A DNA stretch of 64,000 nt from an uncultured Lachnospiraceae bacterium. GTDB lineage: Bacteria; Bacillota; Clostridia; Lachnospirales; Lachnospiraceae. Each line of letters opens with the position of its first letter. The first letter of the stretch is position 1. The DNA lies in NCBI GenBank assembly GCA_947630025.1, contig CANRFZ010000010.1:1-64000 (forward strand), given 5' to 3'. The notes beneath the pieces were generated by a model. It was not told the origin of the DNA. It saw only the letters and a program-made list of their open reading frames with translations, and ran no database searches. Below are positions 10,902 to 20,232 of the stretch, in pieces. The translations under genes and the position numbers were made by a program.

Positions 10902-13900
10902 TTAGAACACATCCTGATCCTGTTCTTCAAAGTCAGCGTCCAGATCCAGATCCTCGTCGTCAACCTCGTCGCCGAAGTCGTCCTCGTCTTCCTCCTCGTC
11001 CTCGCTGTTTACCAGCTCACCGCTGTCCTCGTCGAACTCCTGTTTCTGGTATCCCATCGAGCCGAGCGAATCCTTCTCGTAATCGTAATTTCTGGAATCG
11101 CCCTCCAGCTCGTAACGGTAGTCCGTATCGGCGTAATCCACCGTCTCCATGATCTCCACTTCGGTGTGATCCTCGCGCAGCACCCGCACATCCAGTCCTA
11201 AGGACTGCAGCTCCTTTAAGAGAACCTTGAAGGATTCCGGAATGCCGGGCTCCGGTATATTGTCGCCCTTGATGATGGCCTCGTAGGTCTTCACACGCCC
11301 GATCACATCGTCGGATTTCACCGTCAGGATCTCCTGCAGCGTGTAGGCGGCCCCGTATGCCTCCAGCGCCCAGACCTCCATCTCGCCGAAACGCTGTCCG
11401 CCGAACTGGGCCTTGCCGCCCAGAGGCTGCTGCGTTACGAGCGAATAAGGGCCGGTGGCGCGGGCATGGATCTTATCGTCTACCAGATGGTGCAGCTTCA
11501 GATAGTGCATATGCCCGATCGTGACCGGCGAATCAAAATACTCGCCCGTGCGTCCGTCGCGCAGCTTCACCTTGCCGTCCCGGGAGATCTCCACGCCTTT
11601 CCACAGTTCGCGGTGGTCCCTGTTCTCGTACAGATATTCCATGATATCCGCCGGAAGTTCTTTTTTATGTTTTTTCTCAAACGCTTCCCACTCGAGGTTG
11701 ACATAATCGTTGGCCAGCTCCAGCGTGTCCATGATGTCGTCCTCTTTGGCGCCGTCGAATACCGGCGTCGCCACGTTGAAGCCCAGCGCCTTGGCCGCCA
11801 GAGACAGATGGATCTCCAGCACCTGCCCGATATTCATACGGGAAGGCACGCCCAGCGGGTTTAACACGATATCCAGCGGGCGTCCGTTGGGCAGATAAGG
11901 CATATCTTCCACCGGAAGCACGCGGGAGACAACGCCCTTGTTACCGTGGCGGCCTGCCATCTTGTCGCCCACGGAAATCTTTCTTTTCTGTGCAATATAG
12001 ATGCGCACCGCCTGATTGACGCCGGGAGACAATTCATCGCCGTTCTCCCTCGTAAATACCTTGGCGTCCACCACGATGCCGTATTCGCCGTGAGGCACTT
12101 TCAGCGAAGTGTCGCGCACCTCTCTGGCCTTCTCGCCGAAGATCGCGCGCAGCAGTCTCTCCTCCGCCGTCAGCTCCGTCTCGCCCTTGGGCGTTACCTT
12201 GCCCACCAGAATATCGCCGGCGCGCACCTCTGCGCCGATGCGTATGATGCCTCTGTCGTCCAAGTCTTTCAGCGCGTCGTCGCCCACGCCCGGAACGTCT
12301 CTGGTGATCTCCTCCGGCCCCAGCTTCGTATCGCGCGCCTCGGCTTCATATTCCTCAATGTGCACGGAGGTGTAGACATCCTCCTGCACCAGTCTCTCGC
12401 TCAGCAGTACCGCGTCCTCGTAGTTATAGCCTTCCCATGTCATAAAGCCGATCAGCGGGTTTTTGCCCAGCGCCAGCTCGCCGCCCGATGTGGAAGGGCC
12501 GTCCGCAATCACCTCGCCCTGCTCCACATGGTCGCCCTTGAATACGATGGGCTTCTGGTTGTAGCAGTTGGACTGGTTGCTGCGGGAAAACTTCGTCAGA
12601 TGGTACTCGTCCTTCTCTCCGTCGTCGCAGGTCATCCGGATCGTATCCGCGGATACATAGTCCACGGTTCCCGATTTTCTGGCCACAACGCAGACGCCGG
12701 AATCCACTGCCGCCTTGGGCTCCATGCCCGTACCTACCGTGGGCGCCTCCGTGAACAGAAGCGGCACGGCCTGTCTCTGCATATTGGAACCCATCAGCGC
12801 ACGGTTGGCGTCGTCGTTCTGCAGGAACGGAATCAGCGCCGTAGCGACGGAAAATACCATCTTCGGAGACACATCCATATAGTCGAACATCGTCTTGGGA
12901 TACTCCTGCGTCTCGTCCTTAAAACGGCCCGATATATTGTTCCGCATAAAATATCCCTTTTCATCTAACGGCGCGGACGCCTGCGCTACGTGGTAGTTGT
13001 CCTCCTCGTCCGCCGTCATGTAGACTACCTTGTCGGTAACACGCGGGTTCTCCGGATCGGACTTGTCGATCTCGCGGTAAGGCGCCTCGATAAATCCGTA
13101 CTCGTTGATCCGCGCATAGGACGCCAGCGAGTTGATCAGGCCGATGTTCGGGCCCTCAGGCGTCTCGATGGGGCACATTCTGCCGTAATGCGTGTAATGT
13201 ACGTCCCTGACCTCGAATCCGGCGCGGTCCCTGGACAGACCGCCGGGCCCCAGCGCGGACAGACGCCTCTTGTGCGTCAGCTCGCCCAGAGGGTTATTCT
13301 GATCCATGAACTGCGATAGCTGCGAGGAGCCGAAGAACTCCTTGACCGCCGCCTGCACGGGTTTGATATTGATCAATACCTGCGGGGAGATCTCCTCCGC
13401 GTCGTGGGTAGTCATCCTCTCGCGGACCACCCTCTCCAGTCTGGACAGGCCGATGCGGTACTGGTTCTGCAATAGCTCGCCCACCGCGCGGATACGTCTG
13501 TTGCCCAGATGGTCGATATCGTCGTCGCTGCCGATGCCGTACTCCAGATGGATATTATAGTTGATGGAGGCAAGGATATCCTCCTTTGTAATATGCTTGG
13601 GAATCAGTTCGTGCACGTTCTTCTGGATCGCCTCGGCCAGCATCTCGGGATCGTCGCTGTACTGCTCCAGAATCTGCTGCAGAACCGGAAAATATACCAG
13701 TTCCGTAATGCCCAGCTCGCGGGGATTGCACTCTACAAAATGCGTGATGTCCACCATCATATTGGAGAGAACCTTGACGTTCTTTTCCTCCGTCTGGATC
13801 AGGACATAGGGAATCGCGGCGTTCTGGATCACGTCCGCCATCTCCGCCGTCACCTTGTCCCCCGCCTTGGCCAGCACTTCCCCGGTCAGCGTATCCACCA

Positions 13901-14792
13901 CATCCTCCGCCAGAATATGATGTCTGATGCGGTTTCTGAACATTAACTTCTTATTAAATTTATATCTGCCGACTTTGGCCAAATCATATCGTCTGGGGTC
14001 AAAAAACATGGATGTAATCAGGCTCTCCGCGCTCTCCACGCTGAGCGGCTCGCCGGGACGGATCTTCTTATATAATTCCAGCAGGCCCTCCTGATAATTC
14101 TCCGCCGTATCCTTGGCAAAGCTCGCCTCGATCTTGGGCTCGTCGCCAAAAAGCGCACGGATCTCGTCGTTGGTGCCCACGCCGAGGGCGCGGATCAGCA
14201 CGGTGATCGGAACCTTTCTCGTCCTGTCAACGCGCACGTAGAAGACATCATTGGAATCCGTCTCGTATTCCAACCATGCCCCTCTGTTCGGGATGACGGT
14301 AGAAGAAAACAACCTCTTGCCGATCTTGTCATGACCGATCGCATAGTAGATGCCCGGAGAACGCACGAGCTGGCTGACGATAACACGCTCCGCGCCGTTG
14401 ATGATAAAAGTGCCGGTCTCTGTCATAAGCGGTAGATCGCCCATGAAAATCTCATGCTCGGTGATCTCGTCCTTCTCCTTATTGATCAGACGAACCTTTA
14501 CTTTTAAAGGGGCCGCGTAGTTCGCATCTCTCTCCTTGCACTTTTCGATCGAATACTTCACGTCGTCCCTGCACAACTCAAAATCCACAAATTCCAGACT
14601 CAGGTGTCCGCTATAGTCTGAAATAGGCGAGATGTCATCGAAAACCTCTTTCAAGCCTTCCTTCAGAAACCAATCGTAAGAATCCTTCTGGACTTCGATC
14701 AGATTGGGCATCTCCAGAACTTCTTTCTGTCGTGCATAAGTCATACGCATATTCCTGCCGGCGGCAGTTTTACGTATCCTGTTCTTTTCCAT
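10902..14792 (-). CDS. rpoB: DNA-directed RNA polymerase subunit beta
   Basis: A 1296-residue beta subunit. Recognisable are the rifampicin-pocket region ([30 protein letters not shown]), [14 protein letters not shown], and the C-terminal clamp with [27 protein letters not shown]. The C-terminus carries an acidic extension of about 35 residues rich in Glu and Asp, paralleling the beta prime tail. The start is ATG at 14792 with GGGGTG eight bases upstream; the TTG two codons earlier is less likely. It has its own strong promoter, so it is not solely dependent on rplJL read-through. Confidence 0.98.
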   Translation of the reverse strand: MEKNRIRKTAAGRNMRMTYARQKEVLEMPNLIEVQKDSYDWFLKEGLKEVFDDISPISDYSGHLSLEFVDFELCRDDVKYSIEKCKERDANYAAPLKVKVRLINKEKDEITEHEIFMGDLPLMTETGTFIINGAERVIVSQLVRSPGIYYAIGHDKIGKRLFSSTVIPNRGAWLEYETDSNDVFYVRVDRTRKVPITVLIRALGVGTNDEIRALFGDEPKIEASFAKDTAENYQEGLLELYKKIRPGEPLSVESAESLITSMFFDPRRYDLAKVGRYKFNKKLMFRNRIRHHILAEDVVDTLTGEVLAKAGDKVTAEMADVIQNAAIPYVLIQTEEKNVKVLSNMMVDITHFVECNPRELGITELVYFPVLQQILEQYSDDPEMLAEAIQKNVHELIPKHITKEDILASINYNIHLEYGIGSDDDIDHLGNRRIRAVGELLQNQYRIGLSRLERVVRERMTTHDAEEISPQVLINIKPVQAAVKEFFGSSQLSQFMDQNNPLGELTHKRRLSALGPGGLSRDRAGFEVRDVHYTHYGRMCPIETPEGPNIGLINSLASYARINEYGFIEAPYREIDKSDPENPRVTDKVVYMTADEEDNYHVAQASAPLDEKGYFMRNNISGRFKDETQEYPKTMFDYMDVSPKMVFSVATALIPFLQNDDANRALMGSNMQRQAVPLLFTEAPTVGTGMEPKAAVDSGVCVVARKSGTVDYVSADTIRMTCDDGEKDEYHLTKFSRSNQSNCYNQKPIVFKGDHVEQGEVIADGPSTSGGELALGKNPLIGFMTWEGYNYEDAVLLSERLVQEDVYTSVHIEEYEAEARDTKLGPEEITRDVPGVGDDALKDLDDRGIIRIGAEVRAGDILVGKVTPKGETELTAEERLLRAIFGEKAREVRDTSLKVPHGEYGIVVDAKVFTRENGDELSPGVNQAVRIYIAQKRKISVGDKMAGRHGNKGVVSRVLPVEDMPYLPNGRPLDIVLNPLGVPSRMNIGQVLEIHLSLAAKALGFNVATPVFDGAKEDDIMDTLELANDYVNLEWEAFEKKHKKELPADIMEYLYENRDHRELWKGVEISRDGKVKLRDGRTGEYFDSPVTIGHMHYLKLHHLVDDKIHARATGPYSLVTQQPLGGKAQFGGQRFGEMEVWALEAYGAAYTLQEILTVKSDDVIGRVKTYEAIIKGDNIPEPGIPESFKVLLKELQSLGLDVRVLREDHTEVEIMETVDYADTDYRYELEGDSRNYDYEKDSLGSMGYQKQEFDEDSGELVNSEDEEEDEDDFGDEVDDEDLDLDADFEEQDQDVF

Positions 14793-14882
14793 CGACAATT
14801 CACCCCGTTCTTTATGATTTGCGGCTTATCCGTCGTAAAAAAAGTCCAAATAAGCCTACCACACCACAATAGTGCATCATCC

Positions 14883-14911
14883 ATTATATTACAAGCAATT
14901 TGCGGAGTCAA
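14883..14911 (-). promoter_or_regulatory. Sigma-A promoter of rpoBC
   Basis: On the minus strand TTGACT, 17 bases, TATAAT, about 90 bp before the rpoB start. It lies between the hexapeptide acyltransferase gene and rpoB and makes rpoBC a separate transcription unit. Confidence 0.8.
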
Positions 14912-14966
14912 TCATTTTTTGACGCGCCTGCCGGAAAAATTTTGCCATGCCTGCCGGAAAAAAATT

Positions 14967-15563
14967 TCAGCGCTGGTCGTCGAAGGAAGAACCCTTGACC
15001 TTTTTGATGAACCGGGCGGGAACCCCGCCCCAGATTTCTCCCGCCGGCACGTCTCTGGTCACTACCGCGCCCGCGGCGATCACGGAATTGTCGCCTATCG
15101 TCACGTCGCCCACGATAATCGCGCCCGCGCAGATCCGCACGTGGCTGCCTATCACCGGCTGCCGGTCCTGCTCGTAGCCGATGGTGACCTGCTGGTTGAT
15201 CCAGCACTCCTCACCGATGGAGCGCGCGCCGATCAGCGTGGAGACGCCGTGCTGGATAAACAACTTCGGGCCGATCACCGTGCCGTCGCCGATCACAAGC
15301 GTACCTACCGGCGGGAACAACTTTTTCAGCAGAAACCGGTGCCTGCGGATGCGGAACTGAAAGAGATTGCGGAAACACTCGTGTTCCAGCAGCAGATGGC
15401 CCAAAAGAAGCAGGTCGCTATCGCACTGTATCCGCCTGCGCTCCTTCCAGAAATACATATCCTGCCGTATCACTTCCCTGTCGGGAGAGCGCTGCCACAT
15501 AAAATATGCGGGAATTACCCTGCACATTTTCACGTAAAACACCAATTTCTTTAGTCCGTTCAT
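14967..15563 (-). CDS. Hexapeptide-repeat acyltransferase, serine acetyltransferase-like
   Basis: A 198-residue protein. The C-terminal half (about 90-185) consists of left-handed beta-helix hexapeptide turns (IGDGTVIGPKLFIQHGVSTLIG, then VRICAGAIIVGDVTIGDNSVIAAGAVVTRDVPAGEIWGGVPARFI), ending in the GVPAR motif common to this superfamily. The N-terminal half is helical and basic, resembling serine O-acetyltransferase-type (CysE/EpsC/WcaB) enzymes, with a His in the FIQHG turn as expected for the catalytic residue. It may make O-acetylserine or acetylate a surface sugar; the sequence does not decide. No cysteine-synthesis gene is adjacent. It is inserted between rplL and rpoB, a position that is normally gene-free. 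AAGGAG precedes its ATG. Confidence 0.8.
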   Translation of the reverse strand: MNGLKKLVFYVKMCRVIPAYFMWQRSPDREVIRQDMYFWKERRRIQCDSDLLLLGHLLLEHECFRNLFQFRIRRHRFLLKKLFPPVGTLVIGDGTVIGPKLFIQHGVSTLIGARSIGEECWINQQVTIGYEQDRQPVIGSHVRICAGAIIVGDVTIGDNSVIAAGAVVTRDVPAGEIWGGVPARFIKKVKGSSFDDQR

Positions 15564-15583
15564 TTGTCATCTCCTTATCATTG

Positions 15584-15620
15584 GCAAAAGGGCAGGAACC
15601 ATGCGATATGGTACTGCCCT
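15584..15620 (-). terminator. Terminator after rplL
   Basis: On the minus strand GGGCAG pairs with CTGCCC and inner ACCAT with ATGGT, followed by TTTT. It lies about 35 bp past the rplL stop and separates rplJL from the acyltransferase gene. Confidence 0.8.
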
Positions 15621-15652
15621 TTCCGTTTTCATCCGATATGCGGTTCTGCCGA

Positions 15653-16036
15653 TTATTTCAGAGTAACCTTCGCGCCCTCTGCCTCCAGCTTAGCCTTGAT
15701 ATCGTCAGCTTCTTCCTTGGATGCAGCTTCCTTCAATACCTTCGGAGCCGCGTCAACCAGATCCTTGGCTTCCTTCAGGCCCAGACCGGTCGCCTCACGG
15801 ACAACCTTGATGACCTTAACCTTGTTCGGGCCTACTTCCGTCAGCTCTACGTCAAACTCGGTCTTCTCCTCGGCTGCGTCTGCGCCTGCGTCACCGCCTG
15901 CCGCCGCTGCAACGACTACGCCTGCCGCCGCGGATACGCCGAATTCTTCCTCACAGGCTTTTACCAGATCGTTTAATTCCAATACTGTCAGTTCTTTGAT
16001 TGCGTCAAGCAATTCCTGAGTAGATAATTTTGCCAT
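15653..16036 (-). CDS. rplL: 50S ribosomal protein L7/L12
   Basis: A 127-residue L7/L12, the multimeric stalk protein that recruits translation GTPases. It has the N-terminal dimerisation helices ([25 protein letters not shown]), an Ala/Gly-rich hinge at about 37-55 ([20 protein letters not shown]), and the globular C-terminal domain with KIKVIKxVR-like and [11 protein letters not shown] motifs. It follows rplJ by 73 bp and shares its promoter and leader. Nothing unusual was seen. Confidence 0.98.
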   Translation of the reverse strand: MAKLSTQELLDAIKELTVLELNDLVKACEEEFGVSAAAGVVVAAAAGGDAGADAAEEKTEFDVELTEVGPNKVKVIKVVREATGLGLKEAKDLVDAAPKVLKEAASKEEADDIKAKLEAEGAKVTLK

Positions 16037-16109
16037 GATTGTTTCCCTCCGTTATTTTCTGTTCTTAAAAATGATAATTGGTTTTCCGTGTTACATCGAA
16101 GCGCTATGC

Positions 16110-16772
16110 TTATTCCGCCGGAGTCTCTGCCGCCGCTTCTGCGGGCGCTTCCTCTGCGGCTGCTTCTGCCGCGGGAGCCTCTGCTTTCTCCTCTGCGGGA
16201 GCTTCTGCTTTCTCCTCTACGGGCGCTTCTGCCGCCGCTTCCTCTGCGGGAGCTTCCTCAGCCTTGGGCGCGGATGCCTCTCCGGATGCGCCGCCTTTTT
16301 CCGCCAGTTGGTTCATGACGCGGGCAAAATTGGTGATCGGAGACTGCAGGCTGCCAAGCAGCTTGGACAACAGTTCTTCTCTGGACGGGATCTTCGAGAT
16401 GTTCTCGATCCCTTTTGCATCGTAGGCCACGCCTTCCACAACGCCGCCCTTGACTTCCAGAGCCGGTGCAGCCTTGGCGAACTTGCACAGGATTCTCGCC
16501 GGAGCCGTCGCGTCGTCCGTGGAGATCGCAACCGCGCTGGGGCCTTCCAGATAGGAAGTCAGAGACTCGAAATCCGTACCCTTGAATGCAAAGTTCATCA
16601 TGGTGTTCTTGTAAACCTTGTAGGCGATTCCCGCTTCGCGGAGCTGCTTACGGAGCTGCGTATCCTGCTCTACCGTAAGTCCGCGGTAGTCCACCAGGAC
16701 AACGGACTGCGCATCCTTCACGGCTGCCGAAATCTCATCTACGATAGGTTTTTTCAGTTCGACTTTTGCCAT
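16110..16772 (-). CDS. rplJ: 50S ribosomal protein L10 with long Ala/Glu/Pro tail
   Basis: A 220-residue L10, the base of the L7/L12 stalk. The conserved core is residues 1-160: MAKVELKKPIVDEI, VDYRGLTV, the L11-contact region and the L12-binding helix near 140-158 (LLSKLLGSLQSPITNFARVMNQLAEKG). Typical bacterial L10 is about 165-175 residues. Here residues 161-220 add a low-complexity tail of Ala, Glu, Pro and Lys with repeats such as EKAEAPA. The start is chosen at ATG 16772, which has AAGGAGG and gives the family N-terminus; longer in-frame readings run through the L10 leader. It is regulated by the leader and attenuator just upstream. Confidence 0.96.
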   Translation of the reverse strand: MAKVELKKPIVDEISAAVKDAQSVVLVDYRGLTVEQDTQLRKQLREAGIAYKVYKNTMMNFAFKGTDFESLTSYLEGPSAVAISTDDATAPARILCKFAKAAPALEVKGGVVEGVAYDAKGIENISKIPSREELLSKLLGSLQSPITNFARVMNQLAEKGGASGEASAPKAEEAPAEEAAAEAPVEEKAEAPAEEKAEAPAAEAAAEEAPAEAAAETPAE

Positions 16773-16799
16773 TACATTTACCTCCTTATAGATTTTCCG

Positions 16800-16942
16800 C
16801 CGAAAGGAGTCCTTTATAAAAAAATCCTCCCTGAAGACAGGAAGGATCTGTTCTGCAAAGCAACTCATCTCCTCGGCAGGCGCTGGTGCTTACGCCGTCA
16901 ATACGGCACCTGCTGTCTTCGGCACGGTCATAACGACCTTGA
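16800..16942 (-). promoter_or_regulatory. L10 leader with attenuator
   Basis: The minus-strand RNA contains the hallmark CCGAAGACAGCAGGTG followed by a CCTGCCGAGGA-type segment, as in Firmicute L10 leaders, where the L10-L12 complex represses its own mRNA. A terminator hairpin (stem 16824-16833 with 16838-16847) followed by seven Ts lies 45 bp before rplJ and would be the attenuator. The assignment is by motif recognition; a covariance search was not run. Confidence 0.8.
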
Positions 16943-16944
16943 CT

Positions 16945-16974
16945 AATATAGCACATATCAGTATAAATTGTCAA
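16945..16974 (-). promoter_or_regulatory. Sigma-A promoter of rplJL
   Basis: On the minus strand TTGACA, 18 bases, TATATT. The -35 box overlaps the stop codon region of the upstream unknown gene. Transcription would start at the head of the L10 leader. Confidence 0.8.
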
Positions 16975-17462
16975 CTGTATTTCTGCTTTTCCTGTTCTTC
17001 CTGTTCTCCTGCCGCCCGCTCTTTCTCCGCCTGCTCTTTCTCCGCTTTCTCCCGCATCGCCTTGATCTCCGCCCGCAGCGCTTCCTGAAGTTCCTCCTCT
17101 GCGTCGTCGATCTTCTCCAGCAGCTTCTTCCACTCCTCTTGGGTGTACTCCTGCGCGCCGATGCGGATCTTGGGCTGGATCGTGCCGTGCCGGACGCGGT
17201 CTGCCATCTCCTCCATATGTTCCAAAAGCTGCTGCCTGTAGTCCGTATCGCCCGCGGTTTCCTCCGACGTCTGCCTGTCCGCAGCCGTGGCCTCCCTGTC
17301 GGCCTGCTCCCGCGCAATCTGTTCCCGCGTCTGCCTGTCCGCAGCGCCTTGGGCTTCCAGCACATCGCCGAAATTCCCCTGCGCGTTCTTCGTCTGCCGT
17401 CCGCCGGTATAAGCCGCGGCGGTATGGGCCTCGGAACCTGAAATCTGCACATGATTTGTCAT
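16971..17462 (-). CDS. Unknown charged coiled-coil protein
   Basis: A 163-residue protein with no recognised family. It begins MTNHVQISGSEAHTAAAYTGG, has a Gln/Arg/Ala/Glu-rich low-complexity middle (about 30-75), a helical region around EEMADRVRHGTIQPKIRIG, a short conserved-looking IGAQEYTQEEWKKLLEKIDDAEEELQ stretch, and a strongly charged Glu/Lys coiled-coil tail. No signal peptide or membrane segment was seen. ATG at 17462 with AGGAGG upstream was preferred over a longer reading from 17537 that would run into the repeat region. It sits between the CapA-like gene and rplJ, both minus strand. Flagellar or envelope links are possible given similar short proteins near such genes, but nothing in the sequence proves this. 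Confidence 0.75.
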   Translation of the reverse strand: MTNHVQISGSEAHTAAAYTGGRQTKNAQGNFGDVLEAQGAADRQTREQIAREQADREATAADRQTSEETAGDTDYRQQLLEHMEEMADRVRHGTIQPKIRIGAQEYTQEEWKKLLEKIDDAEEELQEALRAEIKAMREKAEKEQAEKERAAGEQEEQEKQKYS

Positions 17463-17496
17463 AGCCAGTCTCCTCCTGCTTTTATCTATAATACGA

Positions 17497-17665
17497 ATCA
17501 CAGGCCCGAAAAGTTTCACCGGAGCCAATTTTATCAAAAAAATTTCACCGAAACAATTTCACCGGAATCAATTTTACCGAAACAAATTTCACCGGACCAT
17601 TTTTACAGGAATCAATTTTACCGAAACAAATTTCACCGGACCGTTTTTACAGGATCAATGTCACC
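17497..17665. repeat. Tandem repeat array, 43-44 bp units
   Basis: Two nearly identical units at 17567-17610 and 17611-17653 (starting ATCAATTTTACCG) differ at one base and by one base in length. They are preceded by more degenerate partial copies built from the words TTTCACCG and AATTTTA. The array fills most of the 200-bp gap between the CapA-like gene and the unknown coiled-coil gene and is strikingly AT-rich beside GC-rich genes. Confidence 0.8.
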
Positions 17666-18908
17666 GTGGCCACGTCACATAGCCGTCGCCGTCGATCGAC
17701 ACGCCGCCTGAGATATTCCGCAGGAACGCCAGCACCCTTTCCTTTTCCGCGCCGTCTAAAAGCGTCGTCCTGCAGCCGCTCTGCAGGCACGGGATAAACT
17801 GAAAGGCCGCCACCGCGTCGTCCCGAACCGTCACCCTGACCAACCCGGTGTCCAATGTCTTGGAGTTAAACCAGAAATTGCCCAGACTGAAAATCACCGG
17901 CACGCCGTCCACCACGCCGATCTGCTGCAGACAATGGGGATGATCGCCGATGATCAGGTCTGCGCCGGCCTCCGCCAGCTCTCCGGCCTGCTTCTCCTGC
18001 GCCCAGTCCAGTTCCGTCTGGTTCTCGGTGCCCCAGTGGATATAGACGATCACCAGATCGTTCTCCTCGTCGGCCCTGCGCACCGTGTCCAACAGATTGG
18101 CGCTGTCCCAGCACCGGAACACACCCGGCGACGTCTCCGACGCGCCCTTGGTGTCCGGATGATCCAGCCGCTCGATCTGTGTCGCCGACACGATGGCGAT
18201 CCGCATATCGTTCACGATATAGCAGACGGGCCGGGAGGCGTCTTCCAGATTCCGCCCGGCGCCCACATGGGCGATCCCCCTGTCGTCCAGCGTATCCAGC
18301 GTGTCCAGCAGGGCCGCCTCGCCGTAGTCGTAGGCGTGATTGTTGGCCAGAGACACGACATCCACGCCCAGCTCCTGCAGATAGTCCGCCGTGTCGGGCG
18401 CGGCGCGGAACGTAAACTGTTTCTCCGGCAGCGGCGTGCCGCCGTCCGAGTACGGAAATTCATTGTTGAGCATCATAATGTCGGCGTCCTGCATGATATC
18501 GACCACTTCCGGCGCGATGCCCACGGTGATATCGCCGCCCTGCTGCTTGACATAGGACATCACCGCGTAGCGGCTGTCAAAAAGAATATCCCCCGCAAAA
18601 ACCAGCGTCACTTCCTCCGGAGAAGCCGCTTCTTTCACATAGATTCCGCTCTGTTCCATAGAGGCGGCGTCGTCCAGCAGGCTGCCGTACCTGGTCTGGT
18701 CGGCTTCCGCCGCATCCGCGTCCGCATCTCCGCCCACGGGCCGCCCCACCGATTCCCGGTCTACCACGTGTCCCGGCGCGGCGTTTCCTTCCCAAACCCA
18801 CCGATAGGCAAAAAGCGCGAGAAGTCCCGCAGCCACCACAACCGTAAAGGTGATGGCAAAGGTCTTGAGGAAATGTGCGCTTTTTTTCCTGCCCTTTCTT
18901 CTGCCCAT
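17661..18908 (-). CDS. CapA-family (PGA_cap) membrane-anchored protein
   Basis: A 415-residue protein with an N-terminal basic patch and one membrane segment (about 15-36, TFAITFTVVVAAGLLALFAYRW) followed by a linker and a CapA/PGA-synthesis metallophosphatase-like domain. Motifs are LVFAGDILFDSR (about 105-116), MLNNEFPY, SLANNHAYDYG, VYIHWGTENQ and IGDHPHCLQ near 305-313, matching the metal-site pattern of this family. Family members act in poly-gamma-glutamate capsule synthesis or in wall or nucleotide turnover; the substrate here is unknown. The domain faces outside the cell. It lies downstream of rplKA in the same direction, separated by a terminator-like hairpin. Confidence 0.85.
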   Translation of the reverse strand: MGRRKGRKKSAHFLKTFAITFTVVVAAGLLALFAYRWVWEGNAAPGHVVDRESVGRPVGGDADADAAEADQTRYGSLLDDAASMEQSGIYVKEAASPEEVTLVFAGDILFDSRYAVMSYVKQQGGDITVGIAPEVVDIMQDADIMMLNNEFPYSDGGTPLPEKQFTFRAAPDTADYLQELGVDVVSLANNHAYDYGEAALLDTLDTLDDRGIAHVGAGRNLEDASRPVCYIVNDMRIAIVSATQIERLDHPDTKGASETSPGVFRCWDSANLLDTVRRADEENDLVIVYIHWGTENQTELDWAQEKQAGELAEAGADLIIGDHPHCLQQIGVVDGVPVIFSLGNFWFNSKTLDTGLVRVTVRDDAVAAFQFIPCLQSGCRTTLLDGAEKERVLAFLRNISGGVSIDGDGYVTWPR

Positions 18909-18931
18909 ACGCTCCGCCGCCGATAAAGCAA

Positions 18932-18964
18932 CAAGGATTCCCGCCGCACGGACAGGAATCCTTG
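18932..18964 (-). terminator. Hairpin after rplA
   Basis: Ten-base perfect arms (CAAGGATTCC and complement) with a 13-base loop lie a few bases past the rplA stop. The T-tract behind it is poor, so it may stabilise the 3' end or only partly terminate, with read-through into the CapA-like gene. Confidence 0.6.
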
Positions 18965-18971
18965 TGTGATT

Positions 18972-19661
18972 TTAGTATTTAGCCGTGCTCACTTTAATGC
19001 CCGGCCCCATCGTGGTGGTCAGCGTGATGCTTCTCAAATACTGACCTTTCAAAGACGCCGGTTTCGCTTTCTGGATCGCTTCCATCAGTGCGTCAAAGTT
19101 CTCCTGCAGCTTCGCCTCGTCAAAAGAGATCTTGCCGACCGGCACATGGATGATATTCGCCTTGTCCAGTCTGTACTCGATCTTACCTGCCTTGATATCG
19201 TTGACGGCCTTCGCAACGTCCATCGTTACCGTGCCCGCCTTCGGGTTCGGCATCAGTCCTTTCGGGCCGAGCACCTTACCGAGACGTCCCACAACGCCCA
19301 TCATGTCGGGTGTCGCCACTACGACGTCAAAGTCCAGCCATCCTTCGTTCTGGATCTTGGGGATCAGCTCCTCGCCGCCTACGTGCTCGGCGCCTGCCGC
19401 CTCAGCCTCAGCCAGCTTGTCGCCCTTGGCAAAAACCAGAACCCTTACGGTCTTACCCGTTCCGTTCGGCAGTACAACCGCGCCGCGAACCTGCTGCTCT
19501 GCGTGACGTCCGTCGCAGCCCGTTCTGATATGGACTTCCACAGTCTCGTCAAATTTTGCCGTCGCCGTCTTTTTCAACAGTGCGATCGCGTCGGGCGTAT
19601 CGTACTGTACCGTGCGGTCAACCAGTTTGGCCGCTTCCGTATACTTCTTACCATGTTTCAT
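18972..19661 (-). CDS. rplA: 50S ribosomal protein L1
   Basis: A 229-residue L1, the mobile L1-stalk protein involved in E-site tRNA release and, in many bacteria, translational repressor of rplKA. It starts [15 protein letters not shown]; motifs include [39 protein letters not shown] and [22 protein letters not shown] 19661 has GGAGGATTG upstream; the TTG two codons earlier is not needed. It lies 13 bp after rplK. Confidence 0.97.
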   Translation of the reverse strand: MKHGKKYTEAAKLVDRTVQYDTPDAIALLKKTATAKFDETVEVHIRTGCDGRHAEQQVRGAVVLPNGTGKTVRVLVFAKGDKLAEAEAAGAEHVGGEELIPKIQNEGWLDFDVVVATPDMMGVVGRLGKVLGPKGLMPNPKAGTVTMDVAKAVNDIKAGKIEYRLDKANIIHVPVGKISFDEAKLQENFDALMEAIQKAKPASLKGQYLRSITLTTTMGPGIKVSTAKY

Positions 19662-19674
19662 ATCCAATCCTCCA

Positions 19675-20100
19675 TTATTCTTCCACTGTGATGCCCATAC
19701 TTCTCGCGGTTCCGGCGATCATGCTCATGGCCGCCTCCAGACTTGCGGCGTTCAAATCCGGCATTTTGGTCTCTGCGATCTCCTGCAGCTTCGCCTTGGA
19801 GATGGTAGCCACCTTCGCCTTGTTCGGCGTAGCGGAACCGGATTTCACGTTGCACGCTTTCTTTAACAGAACCGCAGCAGGGGGAGTTTTGGTTACGAAA
19901 CTGAAACTTCTGTCTGCATAAACGGTGATGACAACCGGAATAATCAGGTCTCCCTGATCGGCTGTCTTGGCGTTGAACTGCTTCGTAAATTCAACGATGT
20001 TGACGCCGTGCTGCCCCAGCGCAGGGCCTACCGGCGGCGCCGGCGTAGCTTTGCCGGCAGGAATCTGTAACTTGATGTAGCCTTCTACTTTCTTTGCCAT
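19675..20100 (-). CDS. rplK: 50S ribosomal protein L11
   Basis: A 141-residue L11, part of the GTPase-associated centre. It starts [43 protein letters not shown], including the proline-rich [12 protein letters not shown]-terminal domain, and ends with SMGITVEE after [10 protein letters not shown]. Start chosen at ATG 20100 with AGGAGG upstream; the longer reading lacks similarity. Linked to rplA. Confidence 0.98.
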   Translation of the reverse strand: MAKKVEGYIKLQIPAGKATPAPPVGPALGQHGVNIVEFTKQFNAKTADQGDLIIPVVITVYADRSFSFVTKTPPAAVLLKKACNVKSGSATPNKAKVATISKAKLQEIAETKMPDLNAASLEAAMSMIAGTARSMGITVEE

Positions 20101-20232
20101 ATGGCACCTCCTGATATAATGTGGTACGGGCGTGCGGATCTGTATCCACACTCCCACAGTATATTTAACATACGCACCGCCGCGGACACACCGCCGAGCG
20201 GACGCGCACGTAAATACCGATGAACTGATAAC

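Noticed and set aside
16773-16868. N-terminal extension of L10 through the leader
   Set aside because: The region carries the L10 leader and attenuator; the family start with its own AAGGAGG is at 16772.
17567-17653. Possible CRISPR or attachment-site repeat
   Set aside because: Tandem 43-44 bp units without spacers; no integrase or cas gene nearby.
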